From: Cylicocyclus nassatus
Lineage: Eukaryota; Nematoda; Chromadorea; Rhabditida; Strongylidae
Direction of reading: 5' to 3'
Length of the DNA: 64,000 nucleotides
NCBI GenBank assembly: GCA_958299035.1
Contig: CATQJL010000316.1
Location: forward strand, 11,316,347 to 11,380,346
Shown here: positions 46,284 through 57,380 of the stretch, one piece after another
Layout of the letters: every line of letters starts with the position of its first letter
Position numbering within the stretch: position 1 is the stretch's first letter
Position numbers and translations under genes: made by a program
Notes under the pieces: generated by a model
The model's input: only the letters and a program-made list of their open reading frames with translations
Told to the model about the DNA's origin: nothing
Database searches by the model: none

Positions 46284-47500
46284 ATGGTTGGTTTCAATGA
46301 ATCAAAAACTTTAAAACATTCAAAAAATAACATATTATTGAAATATCCCTCAATGTTTTGGAAAGGTTGGCAGTTTGAAGAGGAAACGGCAGGCAGAATA
46401 CTTTACAAAATCGCAGATGACTCGCATGTGTTCCAGTTCCACAGCGAGGCAGAAGCAGAATTTTACGCCGACGAAAATGTTGTCGACATTGATACAGAGT
46501 TGACAATTGAGCGAAACTCTCTGATTTCCTGCATAAGGAATCCAAGCAGATTGCCTAGTTTCAATGAGGAAATGTCCAGGAACCATTGCTGATTTTCAGG
46601 TTGCTGAAGATTTTAAGGCTGCTAAATTCACAAACGTGGATATGAACAAAGGGAAGGTGTTATTATAGTACAAAGCATAGCTACTGTTCTTAGATCCCGA
46701 CTGGAGTGCGAACCCAACTTTTATGCTTTTGGAAGTTATTCGCCTTGTGACATTATGACCTATGATATTGAAAAAAAACAACGCGCAGCATAGTATCTAC
46801 TTTTTTTGGCTATTCCGCAGATGCTGTTAAAGAAGAAGTTGAGCAGCTTTCTCATCAGCTAACAGGACGCATGCCAGAGGAGGTGAAGCCAGAGTTCGAC
46901 AAAGCCCAAAAAAGTATGCACTATTTCCTTCCCGTGTTGCGAAAGCATATGCGATCTGGCTCTTTTCCCATTACTTACCGCAAAAATCTGATGGACTTAC
47001 TAGCAAAGCTAGTTTCCATTCCGACTAGCACGGCAGAGGTGGAGAAAGAAATTTTCTATCCTCTGTTATCAAAACAAAACGCAGAAGTCGTACAACGATG
47101 GAGCATCTAAGCAATTACTTAAGGTTTGTCAATCTTCTACTAAACATATTTTGTCTAAAAACTTCATTCAAAGGATTGGTATAAGTGGTCCAGACGGGCT
47201 GTTACCGTATGACTTTTTGAAATATCCTAAAAGATGGTATGAAGAAACTGGTCACCTACCTGCTGACTTTCCTGGTGCTACCAGAGGGCCAGGAAAAAAA
47301 TCACAAAAGCGCTTAGAAGAAGAAGAAAGTTTCAAATCCATTTTCGACTCAGAACGCTTTTGCACGCAATTCTACTTCTACTCCGATGACCTTTTGGAGG
47401 AAGAAGAAGATTTTTCAGGCAGCGCACTTGTTGTTTCTAACGTTAGCGATAGTGATATTGTTGATGATGATGTGCAGGAATTGAAGTTGTTCCTAACTTT
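46284..47500 (+). pseudogene. hAT transposase C-terminal half (copy B, decayed)
   Basis: Same protein as in copy A. An opening segment of 102 codons (46284-46592) includes VDIDTELTIERNS and NPSRLPSFNEEMS. After frame breaks, 46871-47060 gives the intact block RMPEEVKPEFDKAQKSMHYF to FPITYRKNLMDLLAKLVSIP and TSTAEVEKEIFY (the hAT dimerisation signature, 47018-47060). From 47151 comes NFIQRIGISGPDG, YDFLKYPKRWYEETGHLPAD and FPGATRGPGKK, then an acidic tail (LLEEEEDFSG, DSDIVDDD). Copy B is broken at different places from copy A, so comparison of the two shows which stops are secondary. No N-terminal DNA-binding or catalytic domain was recognised. Confidence 0.7.
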
Positions 47501-48088
47501 TACATCTTTTGGGATAAACCTTATTGCTTTCGTTTTTTGTTGATGCAATGAAACAGGAGCACAGATCTTCATAAAGTCAATTTTTTCAAAAATTTTTAAT
47601 TTCTTTTAAAATATTTTAATTTTTTTCCAGTTTGTGCTTAAATAAGGTACAAATTAGAGCTCTTCATACCACGCTTTTTTACCTTTTCTCTCTTCCTCCC
47701 CCCCTAGACTCACATACCCCCTTCACCCTGGAAGGTCGGGAACAGCCGAGACCCCCTTCACCTGGGGAGAGCCCGGCTCTCCCTATCGCACCTATGCTCC
47801 CAATATCTCACTTCTGCTCGTAATTTCGCGTTTTTCGCACTGCAGATCAGAAAACCAGATTCGTTAAGATTGTTCCATGCCCTTCAAAAGTCTTCATAAA
47901 TATATGAAAACACTCTTTGACTGAATGCAAGTATTTGTCCCCTTTTTGGTTACAGGGGTTTTAGAGTTTATGCTTGGCTTACATTTTTACTTCGATTTTG
48001 TATAGTTCATTTGCAAAGTATCGATGGTGATCCGAGTAAGAGCGCCCATGACTTTTGTTTAGAATCGTAGATTGCGAGTAAATAATTA

Positions 48089-49036
48089 TTAGGTTGTTCC
48101 ATAAGTCTTGTTACACTTTAATTTCTTACGGCGATAAGTCATGCACCCCTGATTCTTTACAGAGCTACACGACAACACTCGATAGAGCAAAGCAAGCTCT
48201 ACAAAATAGTATGCAAAAGTTCGCATTAGCTCCGACCCACCGTAACTTTGCATCCAAAATCTGAGTCGCAGTGAAGGCTCCAAAATCGCAAAAAAAATCA
48301 TATCTTTGTTCAAAAAATCCTACGAAACTCCAACCTGCTCATAAAATTGCCCACTATATCAAACACTCTTATGCACCGTTGCTGTATTTTTTCCTCATCT
48401 GAAAATCGAGAAAAGGAAAATTTTTTAGTTTTTACAAAAACGAAGCCATGCTCTATTCATGTAGCTGTATACTACAGGCCCCTAGAAGTATGTATAATCG
48501 TAAATTTTTAGCTTTCCAGAAGCCCTAGTTTTTGAAAAATATCAAATTTAGCTTCTCTCACTCGGGTGTTCAATGCTAAATCAACTCATTTCCGAAAACT
48601 AGGGCTTCTGGAGAGCAGAAAATTTACGGTTATACTTCTAAGGGCTTGTAGTATACAGCTACATGAATAGAAACAACATAGCTTCGTTTTTGTGAAAACT
48701 AGAAAATTTTCCTTTTCTCGTTTTCTAGGTGAGGAAAAAATACAGCAAAGGGGCATAAGAGTGTTTGATGTAGTGGGCAATTTCTATGGGCAAGTTGGAA
48801 ATTCGTAGGGTTTTCTGAACAAAGATATGAGTTTTTCGCAATTTTTGAGCCTTCACTGCGACTCATATTTTGGATGAAAAGTTACGTGGGTCAAAGCTGG
48901 TGCAAAATTTCGCATACTATTTTGTAGAGCTTGCTCTGCTCTATCGAATGGTGCCTTGAAGCCCTGTAAAGAATATGAGGTGCATGACTTATCGCCGTTA
49001 AAAGTTAAGTGTAACAAGACTTATGTAACAACCTAA
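48089..49036. mobile_element. palindromic mariner-type MITE, TTAGGTTGTTCCATAAG ends
   Basis: 948 bp, TA at 48087-48088 and 49037-49038, arms nearly full length. Carries CGATAGAGCAAAGCAAGCTC blocks in both arms. Confidence 0.85.
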
Positions 49037-50124
49037 TAGCATGGTTTAATTGTTGCAGCTATAAAGGTTGTCCCAAAAACAAATCGGACGTTTGATCCTC
49101 GATAACCCTTTGCACTGCAAAGTTTCGCGTTCCTTCAATCTGTATAATGCGAAGCTGACTTCAACTTACAAGGAAAGGATATTTGGTGGCCGTGGCCCTT
49201 CGCAATGAGAAGAATCATTTCTATTCATCTCATCTCTTCTAGTAGAGATATGTGTTTTCAAACCTTTGTTCACAGTAGCATGCTAAATCTTCGCTACTGC
49301 GCACTTTGAGGAGATAGACAAAAATAAATACATTTGATGGTTTACGTTTCGTGTTTTTTGATTTGAGCCTACTTCGTCTTTCCGATGTGAGTAATAGTTG
49401 CTGAAAGCACAACCATTGAAAAATGGACGAGATGTGGGCTGGTTTTTAATTCCATGATTTGGCGGTTGTTTGAGGAGGGACTTCTCAAGTTGGCAAAGAA
49501 AATAGTGCTTTGTCTTGAATGCAAAAAAGAGGCAGCTAACCCGCTTTCAGAACGAAGTTATTCATGTTTGATAATGACCATTTCATTTGATAGCACAATA
49601 TCTGTAAACTTCCGAATACGCTAACACATGATCTACAGGGGTTTCGATATAATCGGGATTGAGCAAGAGATGTAGCACACAACTCCCCCCCCCCCCCCCC
49701 CATTATTGTTTGCATCCTTTAGGCATGGCATAAAGGCTCTACCAGGCATAATTATACATATTCGCAAACAACTTGTCAAGTAACCCCTGTGGGCCAAATT
49801 TTAGCGAATTCTGAAGATTCTCGATATTGGGCCACCCAGGCGAAGTGCTTTAAAAATTGTTAACTATATTGAAGGTAAGCTATCCTTTGATGTGCCCAAC
49901 ACCAGCATTTCTATTTGCTCGTCATGAATTCTGCTCTAAATAACGATCAAACTATGGAATTAGGAGGCAGCGATATCTCATTTGTTTCAGTTTTATCTTA
50001 CAGTGATTGCGCTTTTAGCAGCCATTGCGCAAACGAAAGAAGACAAATTCAGCTTTCTTCACTCCCATAAAACAAAAATTTCGGCTATCGAACTATGTAT
50101 AATTTGTTCCCTAATATTCTCTCT

Positions 50125-50175
50125 GAAGGTAAGTTAATGGGGTGTGGCATAACCACTCCCCATTAACTGACCTTC
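50125..50175. repeat. short hairpin
   Basis: GAAGGTAAGTTAATGGGG pairs with the inverse at 50158-50175 (one mismatch); an inner GTGG/CCAC extends it around a CATAA loop. Small and isolated. Confidence 0.8.
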
Positions 50176-50807
50176 AAACCATTCAAATACCTGCATTTTT
50201 TATAGCATTGGTACTGCTGAACTTTCTTTATACATCAGAATTTTTTTTGAAATCGCTTCCTCTAGAGGAAGATAAAATCGTTTTCCCTTACTCATGCAAA
50301 TGAATAACTGCGAAAATTTTGTTTTACGTAACATGCTAAGTCTGCGCTATAGGTGAATCACGAGGATAGGTGATGAGAATGCATGTATTCAATGGTCTAA
50401 GCCTCGTAATTTACACCAAAGTGACTGAATTCTGTTGATCCTTTCTAGTCTGAGATAGAAAGCGAAAAATGGAACAAATCAGATTTTGGTTTGCTCATAT
50501 AGGCCCAAAGGGATCATTCGAGATGCTAATCACGAAAATGATACTCTTAGGGTTTTGGGCTCTTTTATTGTGCATATTATACGTATGCGATGATGAGCCA
50601 AAAATAGTGTGCTAGTATTTTGCATGATGCCTATCTGACATTGTTGAGAATATAATGTCGTTACCGACATTAGTACCACTTTGATAACAACTCCCTCCCC
50701 ATCCCTGATCTCTCCGACGACCCCCAAGTATGGTATGCCACACTCCACGCTTGACCCTGTATGCAGTGCTGGACAGCAGTTTGCAGCCATTTGTTGCTAG
50801 ATCTTAC

Positions 50808-50990
50808 TCTGTTTTCATGGAACGAATACCGATATTCACACAAATCACACTGTGCCATAGCTTTCGCAGTTTCATGCACATAGAATGGGGTTCTGGGGAA
50901 AATGGAGAGAACCGCAAAGTCGAGTTGCTCAAAATTGGTATCAATTTCTGCTATAAGCCTTTGAAAACTTGTCACCTTCTTGTATCTGCG
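50808..50990 (-). CDS. possible orphan exon, unknown protein
   Basis: A 61-codon open stretch on the minus strand is bracketed by an AG acceptor (CTGTAG at 50991 and up) and a GTAAGA donor at its end. It has protein-like composition: SFQRLIAEIDTNFEQLDFAV, then AKAMAQCDLCEYRYSFHENR with a CxxC. The frame stays open past the donor to 50670. No matching neighbour exon was found, and it lies within an old mariner-type repeat, so it may be a pseudogene or chance. Confidence 0.3.
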
Positions 50991-52175
50991 CTACAGATGC
51001 ACTATGCCTTAAGGTATGCAGTGCAACCAGCATTCATCGACTCTAAAAAAAGTTAAACGCCAAATGTTCGCAAAAATTAGTCAATTCATTAGGTTTTCGA
51101 GAATTAATCTAATTTGTTTTTCTACAGAAAGGCTTTACAATCTGGACGTCAAGTGACGGCTTAGGAATGTGACAGGAAAAGCATTACTTGGCATGCTTCA
51201 ACCTCTACCATCGCCCTACCTTCGGAGCAACTTTCAACTCAAAAATTAGGCTCAGCCGTGTAAAGGTTCTCAAAAAACACTGCTTTTGCAAAGACAAGCG
51301 CTGATTCTAAGCTTGCACAGTTTTATACGAAACATGAAACGCTTCTGCCGTAGGAAAGTTTTTAAGATTATCACATTTAGGAAGTGTTCGACTTGTCAAG
51401 GAAAATTACCATTCGTGGAAATTGCGCAAACTTTTCCGTAACAGTACCGCTTCCATGTTTTCAAAAAAACTCTGCGAGCTTCATAGTCTGCTCAACCAGA
51501 AGTGCAAACTATTAAGGAAAAACGTTCCATGACCATCTCAGACTATCATTTAGCACATAACGTAAGCAGATTTGTAAACGACGTTTTGACACTCTTTTGA
51601 TTTGACATTGGACATTTTTCTCATAACGAATGTCCACGGTCACCGGGTATTCTTTTCTTGTTAGATTACAGTATTAGGCATATCATTGATGTCTGTTTGT
51701 TACTTAAAGATCACTTTAGAAATTTTAGCATACAGCCAAATGAATATGCCACCGTTTACAAAAAAATCTTTGAAAATTCCGGAAATTTGTGTACAAAGGT
51801 TTCTATAATTGCTGATTTCAAAGCTTAACTTTACCACTCGTTCAAGGCCTCCTAAATGGCATTTTCGCACTTGTGAGAGTCATCGGAAAGACAGTTATTA
51901 CGGGAAGCATTAAATATTACGACAAAATACAAATTTCATAGCTAAGGTCGGCGACTTCAATTAGCTTATTGATAATTTTCAAGCAAAAGTTTCCATGCTG
52001 ATTTTTGTTTGCTGAAACAAATTAGGGACCTTTAGCTCAAAATTCTCATAAAGGTTTTTCCGTAATAATACAATAACCGGTGGTTCGCTCCTTGCTGTCA
52101 GTTTGACTTTCCGCAAAAGTGTTTTATACAAGAGAGTTATCAAGAAAATGTTCAATACATATACTTGGGAAACCT

Positions 52176-52506
52176 TTTTGTATTTCTGGACAAAAAATGC
52201 TTTCGGTGTTGTCAATAAGAACAATGATTGGTATTTTGGAAGCGAAGTGCGCCCATTACAAATTATCACAAGTAATAATCATAAAAAGACTGAGCAGAAG
52301 ACAGAAGCCTAAAATCACTATTTGTGGAAGAAATGTTTTCAAATAACAGCCACACCCAGGTTCAAAAATTGGTCTAATACTACCACGCCAACAGAACGTG
52401 ATATTGAAATTATAGCTCTCAAAATTGACTAAATTTCTTGACTCTAACTAGTTGTTGGGCTAAAAACATGCATAAGCCAGAGATGATCACTCTTACTTCG
52501 CCTCAG
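52176..52506. other. no gene seen
   Basis: AT-rich spacer between repeats. Confidence 0.4.
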
Positions 52507-52508
52507 TA

Positions 52509-54700
52509 CAGCACTGGCAGTGCCGCTTTTCAAAACTGCGTTTTAAACGCAATAAAGCGCCGGAAGTGCCGCATTGCTATAACTTCTTTCAGGTTACTCC
52601 TATCGAGCTCTGTTCAAAATATTTGGAACAAGCGCTGTCTGGTGCGTCCGATAGTATATTTAAAAATTGAAAAATTCACAATTTTTTCGTGCCCCACGGC
52701 GCAATAAACGCGATATTGCGTCGAAAGAGCCGCATTCGAATAACTTTCCACAAAACTATTCTTTTTTATTTTCCTTGCTATATTTGGATTCAGCACTGAT
52801 AGGTCTATCCAACAGTATATTCAAAATCTAAAAAAGTCAATTTTTTCATGTGCCGCAGGGCACAATAAACGCGTTGTTGCGTCGGAAGTGCCGCATTGTG
52901 ATAACTGCTTTCATATTTATCCCACAAAAATGTGGTTTGCAGAGTTGTCATCAGTGTCTCTTGCGCTATCCGACAATATGTTTGAAAGTTTGAAAATCTC
53001 AATTTTTAGTGAATTATACTTTCTAAATCTTTTTGGTCCCTTTTTTGGCACTGATAAGCTGATAACGCTCTTCAAAGTAATCGTACGAAATTCTGAACAA
53101 CATATTTGAAATGAGCTCTTCGCAAGCTATCCAATGATATGTTTAAAAACCTAAAAATCCCAAATTTTTTGTTTCCGATTTTATTGGTCCCTCATAGTGG
53201 TATAATTAGCTGGTCTGGCTCCGGCCCTTGGCTGCCGTGACCTATCAATATCGATTTTTGTTATCATAATAGATATGGTAACAGAATACAATGCTAAGAC
53301 TACACATTGACTTTCACACCCCAAAAGTAACACATAGTGGAATTTGAATTTTGAAATCATGAACTTCAATTTTTGAAATTCGTTGAAATTTGAAAATCAC
53401 CCCTAAATGATTGCAAATTCCAGGCAGTAAGACACATGATGGTAACAAAATACAATGCTAAGACTACACGTTGACTTTCACACCCCAAAAGTAACACATA
53501 GTGGAATTTGAATTTTAAAGTCATGAACTTCAGTTTTTGAAATTCGTTGAAATCAATTAGCTGGGCTGCCGAAATTTCATTCGAAATCAAAAGAAAAACG
53601 AAAGTTAATCATTAATAGCTGCTCACATTTACATGCCTTAAAAGAAAAATATGGGTTTTCAGATGCTGAAGTCAAACTGAATCATGATTTGATAATTTTG
53701 AATTTAAATTGCATAGTGCTGTTTGAACGAAATCTACAATTTTTCAAAGTGACTCGGGATGAGAAGACTTTCTGATTTTTGCAGTCTCCGAATTTCTAAA
53801 AAAAATTTCTGGTAATTTTTAAGTTTCGAATTTCAAAAATTGAAGTTCATGATTTCAAAATTCAAATTCCACTATGTGTTATTTTTGGGGTGTGAAAGTC
53901 AATGTGTAGTCTTAGCATTGTATTTTGTTACCATATCTATTATGATAACAAAAATCGATATTGATAGGTCACGGCAGCCAAGGGCCGGAGCTAGACCAGC
54001 TAATTATACCACTATGAGGGACCAATAAAATCGGAAACAAAAAATTTGGGATTTTTAGGTTTTTAAACATATCATTGGATAGCTTGCGAAGAGCTCATTT
54101 CAAATATGTTGTTCAGAATTTCGTACGACTACTTTGAAGAGCGTTATCAGCTTATCAGTGCCAAAAAAGGGACCAAAAAGATTTAGAACGTGTAATTCAC
54201 TAAAAATTGAGATTTTCAAACTTTCAAACATATTGTCGGATAGCGCAAGAGACACTGATGACGACTGTGCAAACCACATTTTTGTGGGATAAATATGAAA
54301 GCAGTTATCACAATGCGGCACTTCCGACGCAACAACGCGTTTATTGTGCCCTGCGGCACATGAAAAAATTGACTTTTTTAGATTTTGAATATACTGTTGG
54401 ATAGACCTATCAGTGCTGAATCCAAATATAGCAAGGAAAATAAAAAAGAATAGTTTTGTGGAAAGTTATTCGAATGCGGCTCTTTCGACGCAATATCGCG
54501 TTTATTGCGCCGTGGGGCACGAAAAAATTGTGAATTTTTCAATTTTTAAATATACTATCAGACGCACCAGACAGCGCTTGTTCCAAATATTTTGAACAGA
54601 GCTCGATAGGAGTAACCTGAAAGAAGTTATAGCAATGCGGCACTTCCGGCGCTTTATTGCGTTTAAAACGCAGTTTTGAAAAGCGGCACTGCCAGTGCTG
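52509..54700. mobile_element. Tc1-like foldback, CAGCACTGGCAGTGCCGC ends
   Basis: Ends CAGCACTGGCAGTGCCGCTT and the inverse, TA at 52507-52508 and 54701-54702. Arms of about 900 bp (52509-53440 against 53820-54700) are almost identical. Each arm is built from about three related modules of roughly 170 bp, each with a GTGCC.CRNGGC.CAATAAACGC / GGAAGTGCCGCATT core. The centre has a direct repeat (53275-53360, 53440-53540). No transposase. Confidence 0.85.
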
Positions 54701-54702
54701 TA

Positions 54703-55281
54703 TCTGCTTACCAGTACTTGATATGAAAAGATGCGGCCAAGGCAAATGGCCCAAACCATGCATATCTTGATTCTTTCAAATTGAGTTCACCCCAGCTCCG
54801 CGTTTTATAAGGCATTACTTTTTGTCTAACACATACTCTACTCCCCACTTTTCACAAGGAAATAGTTGGTGACCATGGTCTTTAAAATCATACGTATACC
54901 TCTAGATGCGCCTTAAAGCTGATTTCAAGCCTACGTTTTTCTGCTGTGCGATATTCAAAACGAAGTCATGGACTTTTCCCATATTGATCTCACGAGATTT
55001 AGGCAGTCAGAACCGTCAGCATCCAACCTTTCTAAACTTGGATATATCGGAGAAGTTTTCTGAGTTTGATACAAAGCTTCATCTTAGGACGCGCTTTTGT
55101 TCGCAAGAGCGCATAGCAGATACCGTAAGCAGATTTGGAGCGCTTCAGGATGCGTTTAATGGTGTAGGTTGTATGCCAAATGGCCACGCCACCAAGTATC
55201 CTTCCCTTGCCAGCCAAATTTGGCTAAAAGGGCGCGACCTAGGCGACCTTGTTCAGACCAAACTAAGTTTATCCTGACTGA
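54703..55281. other. repeat-related, uncertain frame
   Basis: 54735-54860 is a diverged copy of 30470-30610. A 123-codon plus frame follows (54906-55277) with no recognised domain and no supporting signals. Confidence 0.3.
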
Positions 55282-55282
55282 A

Positions 55283-56287
55283 TAGGTGGGTCCGAAAGTT
55301 CGTGCCGTTTTTGAAACTATTGTAAAATCGTTCAAAATGGAGATAGAGAAATTTTGATAGTATCCAATGCAGAATTTCTCCCTCTTTCTAGCAGCTATGT
55401 TTTCGAAGTGGCTATTTCGACCAGCGCTGAGATAATTGCCGAAAACTATAACCTTTCATTTTTACCATGTCCAACTTTCGCTAATTTTCAGACATTCTAG
55501 ATTTTTGAAGATGCTTTAATAAGCACCTGATAATGCAAACCTTTCTCAAATTAATGCAATTTTTTGCATTTTTCCGGCTTCCTCTTGAGAATTTTGCTGA
55601 ATTATTTTACTGGAGCATTGGATTTTGAAGAAGTCGCTTGACATATAATTGCACCAGAACTGCATCCTCGAAATATTGAAGTTCTTAAACTTGGTTATTA
55701 CTATCATTAGTATTACGAAGTAAATGAGCGTTTAGGGCGTGAAAATAGATAAATTTTGGAATTTCGACTACAACCTCGCGCACCCGAAAAATTGGGAAGT
55801 AGAGCAATTTTTTTTTGCAAAATTCGCATATTTTGCGAAGAGAAGGTAGCTGGTAGAAAGAGGAGAGAAAGATGAATCGAATGGTACCTAAACTGTTCAA
55901 TGTCTGATGTTTTGCGAGGTTATAATGAGCCAAATATAAGATTTGATCACTTCAGAAAATATATTGTAGTAATTCCAAAAAGCATGCTAAAGGGAAGCAA
56001 AAAATTCCTTTAATTTGCAAGAGGTTAGCCTTATCAGATGATTATTAGGGCACCTTCAAAAGTCTAAAATGAGAATTTTGTAAATTAGCGAAAATTAGAC
56101 ATGTAAAAATGAAGGATTTTAGTTTTCAGCAATTATCTCAGCTCTCGTCGAAGCAGTCACAACGGAGATACAGCTGCTGGAAAGAGGAATAAAGTCTGCA
56201 TCGGATGCTGTTACGCTTTGTCTACCTTCATTATAAATGATTTTAGAGTAGTTCTAAAAAACGGCACGAACTTTCGGACCCACCTAA
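55283..56287. mobile_element. mariner-type MITE, TAGGTGGGTCCGAAAGTTCG ends
   Basis: 1,005 bp; inverted ends continue GTGCCGTTTTT. TA borders the right end. The arms carry GAAAGAGGA...GCATCG(G/A)ATG blocks. Confidence 0.8.
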
Positions 56288-57380
56288 TATAATGATTTGA
56301 GCCATTCTTGCCTAGAATGTACAATAGATTGTGCAAATGATGTAGAAGCTTTATTCTAATGTTAATGCTGTAAATACCTTTCAATGTTAGCGCCATATTC
56401 TGTACATTGCTCAATGCCAAAGTCTATGTAGTGATTATGAGTAGAGTCGGCCAGTAATTGTGAGTGCCAACATTCGTTGCTGTTTATGTGTGATCTCTGT
56501 ATGATAATGACAAAAGTCAATGCATCGCAGCTGCTCTTTGTATAATGCCCTTGTTGCAGCACCTGCACCTGCACTTGCAGCACCTGTTCAGACTGTCTGC
56601 TTGACGACTGAGCTGCTTCCAAAACGACGTCTCGTATTTATTCATTTGCATATGACTACCCAAGGCAAAGCCTGGAATCAATTTGGGGTATTTTTTAGCT
56701 TTTCTTGTACGATGATTACCTCCTGATTCGTTTTGAGAAATGTCAGTCGCAAACATGAAATGTTCTGTGTCCTCACGATATAATATTCTCACTCAGAATG
56801 AATGTTGATTGATAGGTCAGTTTGCAATTGCGTGGAATTCTGGCTGCAATTTATTCTGAAGCAATGCAACCTGTCTGTGCCAGTTGCTGAGCGTTACTGC
56901 AAAAAAAGGTCATAAGCTATTCTGCACTTTCGAGTAAAAGTAAATTTGTCAAAGTTGAATTGAAATGCCTATTCTATGCTATTAAACAACTCAACAACAA
57001 TGAGATTTCACATGGAGCATGCCTGAATTGTGATCAATTGAGCAATCTTGAAATTCATTGAGTATTCAGCAGAGTTACAGTCCAGACCGAGCTAGTATCT
57101 TTGTTTGTGTGAACCAGTGTTACTGCGTTAGGGTAAAATCAAGCAAGTGCAGGGGTCACGCCAGACCTGGACGGGGTAGAGAGAAAAGAGGGTAGGGAGA
57201 AGGTGATGATAGCGACAACATTGTTCGTCAACCATGCTCGTTTGCCCCGTTATTCGCTTTCAATGGCTGTGTTTTCAGTTCTCGTTTTCAACTATTTCTT
57301 GGATAAAAGAAAGCGCAGGCTCAATTTTTCGTGAAAACTAGGAACTATCAAATATATAATTTTGCCGCCTTCCCACACAT
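56288..57380. other. repeat-related, no gene
   Basis: 56390-56600 (AGTCGGCCAGTAATTGTGAG; GCAGCTGCTCTTTGTATAA) is a diverged copy of 36880-37060, also seen near 32870. It contains a short imperfect CACCTG(CA) repeat. No gene recognised. Confidence 0.4.

Larger units (their letters stand above)
44284..47796 (+). mobile_element. hAT element copy B, CATAGTTGCGA ends
   Basis: 3,513 bp. Ends CATAGTTGCGATAGGGGGAG and (reverse strand) CATAGGTGCGATAGGGAGAG. Exact 8-bp duplication CTCCCAAT (44276-44283, 47797-47804). It is in inverse orientation to copy A, 29 kb away. Inserted only about 12 bp from the right end of the surrounding hAT foldback. Longer than copy A because of a 228-bp internal duplication with its spacer and a different mariner-type insertion. 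Confidence 0.9.
42644..47816. mobile_element. hAT foldback, CAGAGATGGGATGG ends (contains hAT copy B)
   Basis: Left CAGAGATGGGATGGGGGAAG, right (reverse strand) CAGAAGTGAGATATTGGGAG. 8-bp target duplication CTCGTAAC/CTCGTAAT (42636-42643, 47817-47824), one mismatch. Family X copy 2 has the empty site near 26345. Without copy B it is about 1.65 kb with long inverted arms (42690-43170 against 43690-44165) and an inner palindrome (43371-43660). Confidence 0.8.
40915..48087. repeat. dispersed repeat family X, copy 3 (heavily interrupted)
   Basis: Pieces 40915-41756, 42482-42643 and 47817-48087 match copies 1 and 2 in order. They are separated by a PIF/Harbinger-like MITE (41760-42478) and a nested hAT complex (42644-47816), and end at a mariner-type MITE (48089). 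Confidence 0.65.
49064..52175. mobile_element. old mariner-type element, AGGTTGTCCCA end
   Basis: Left AAGGTTGTCCCAAAAACA then GGACGTTTGATCCTCGATAA, which parallels the 4095 element. The right end is near TTGGGAAACCTT (52175) after an arm with CTCTCTTGTATAAAAC on the reverse strand. Strongly diverged, so the limits are approximate. It includes a C17 tract (49685-49701). Confidence 0.4.

Noticed and set aside
46735..46790. Nucleotidyltransferase-like AFGS...YDIE motif in the hAT protein
   Set aside because: Spacing to the acidic residues is wrong for a polymerase-beta type active site and the rest of the domain is absent.
54906..55277. 123-codon plus frame
   Set aside because: No domain, promoter or splice support; adjacent to a dispersed repeat.
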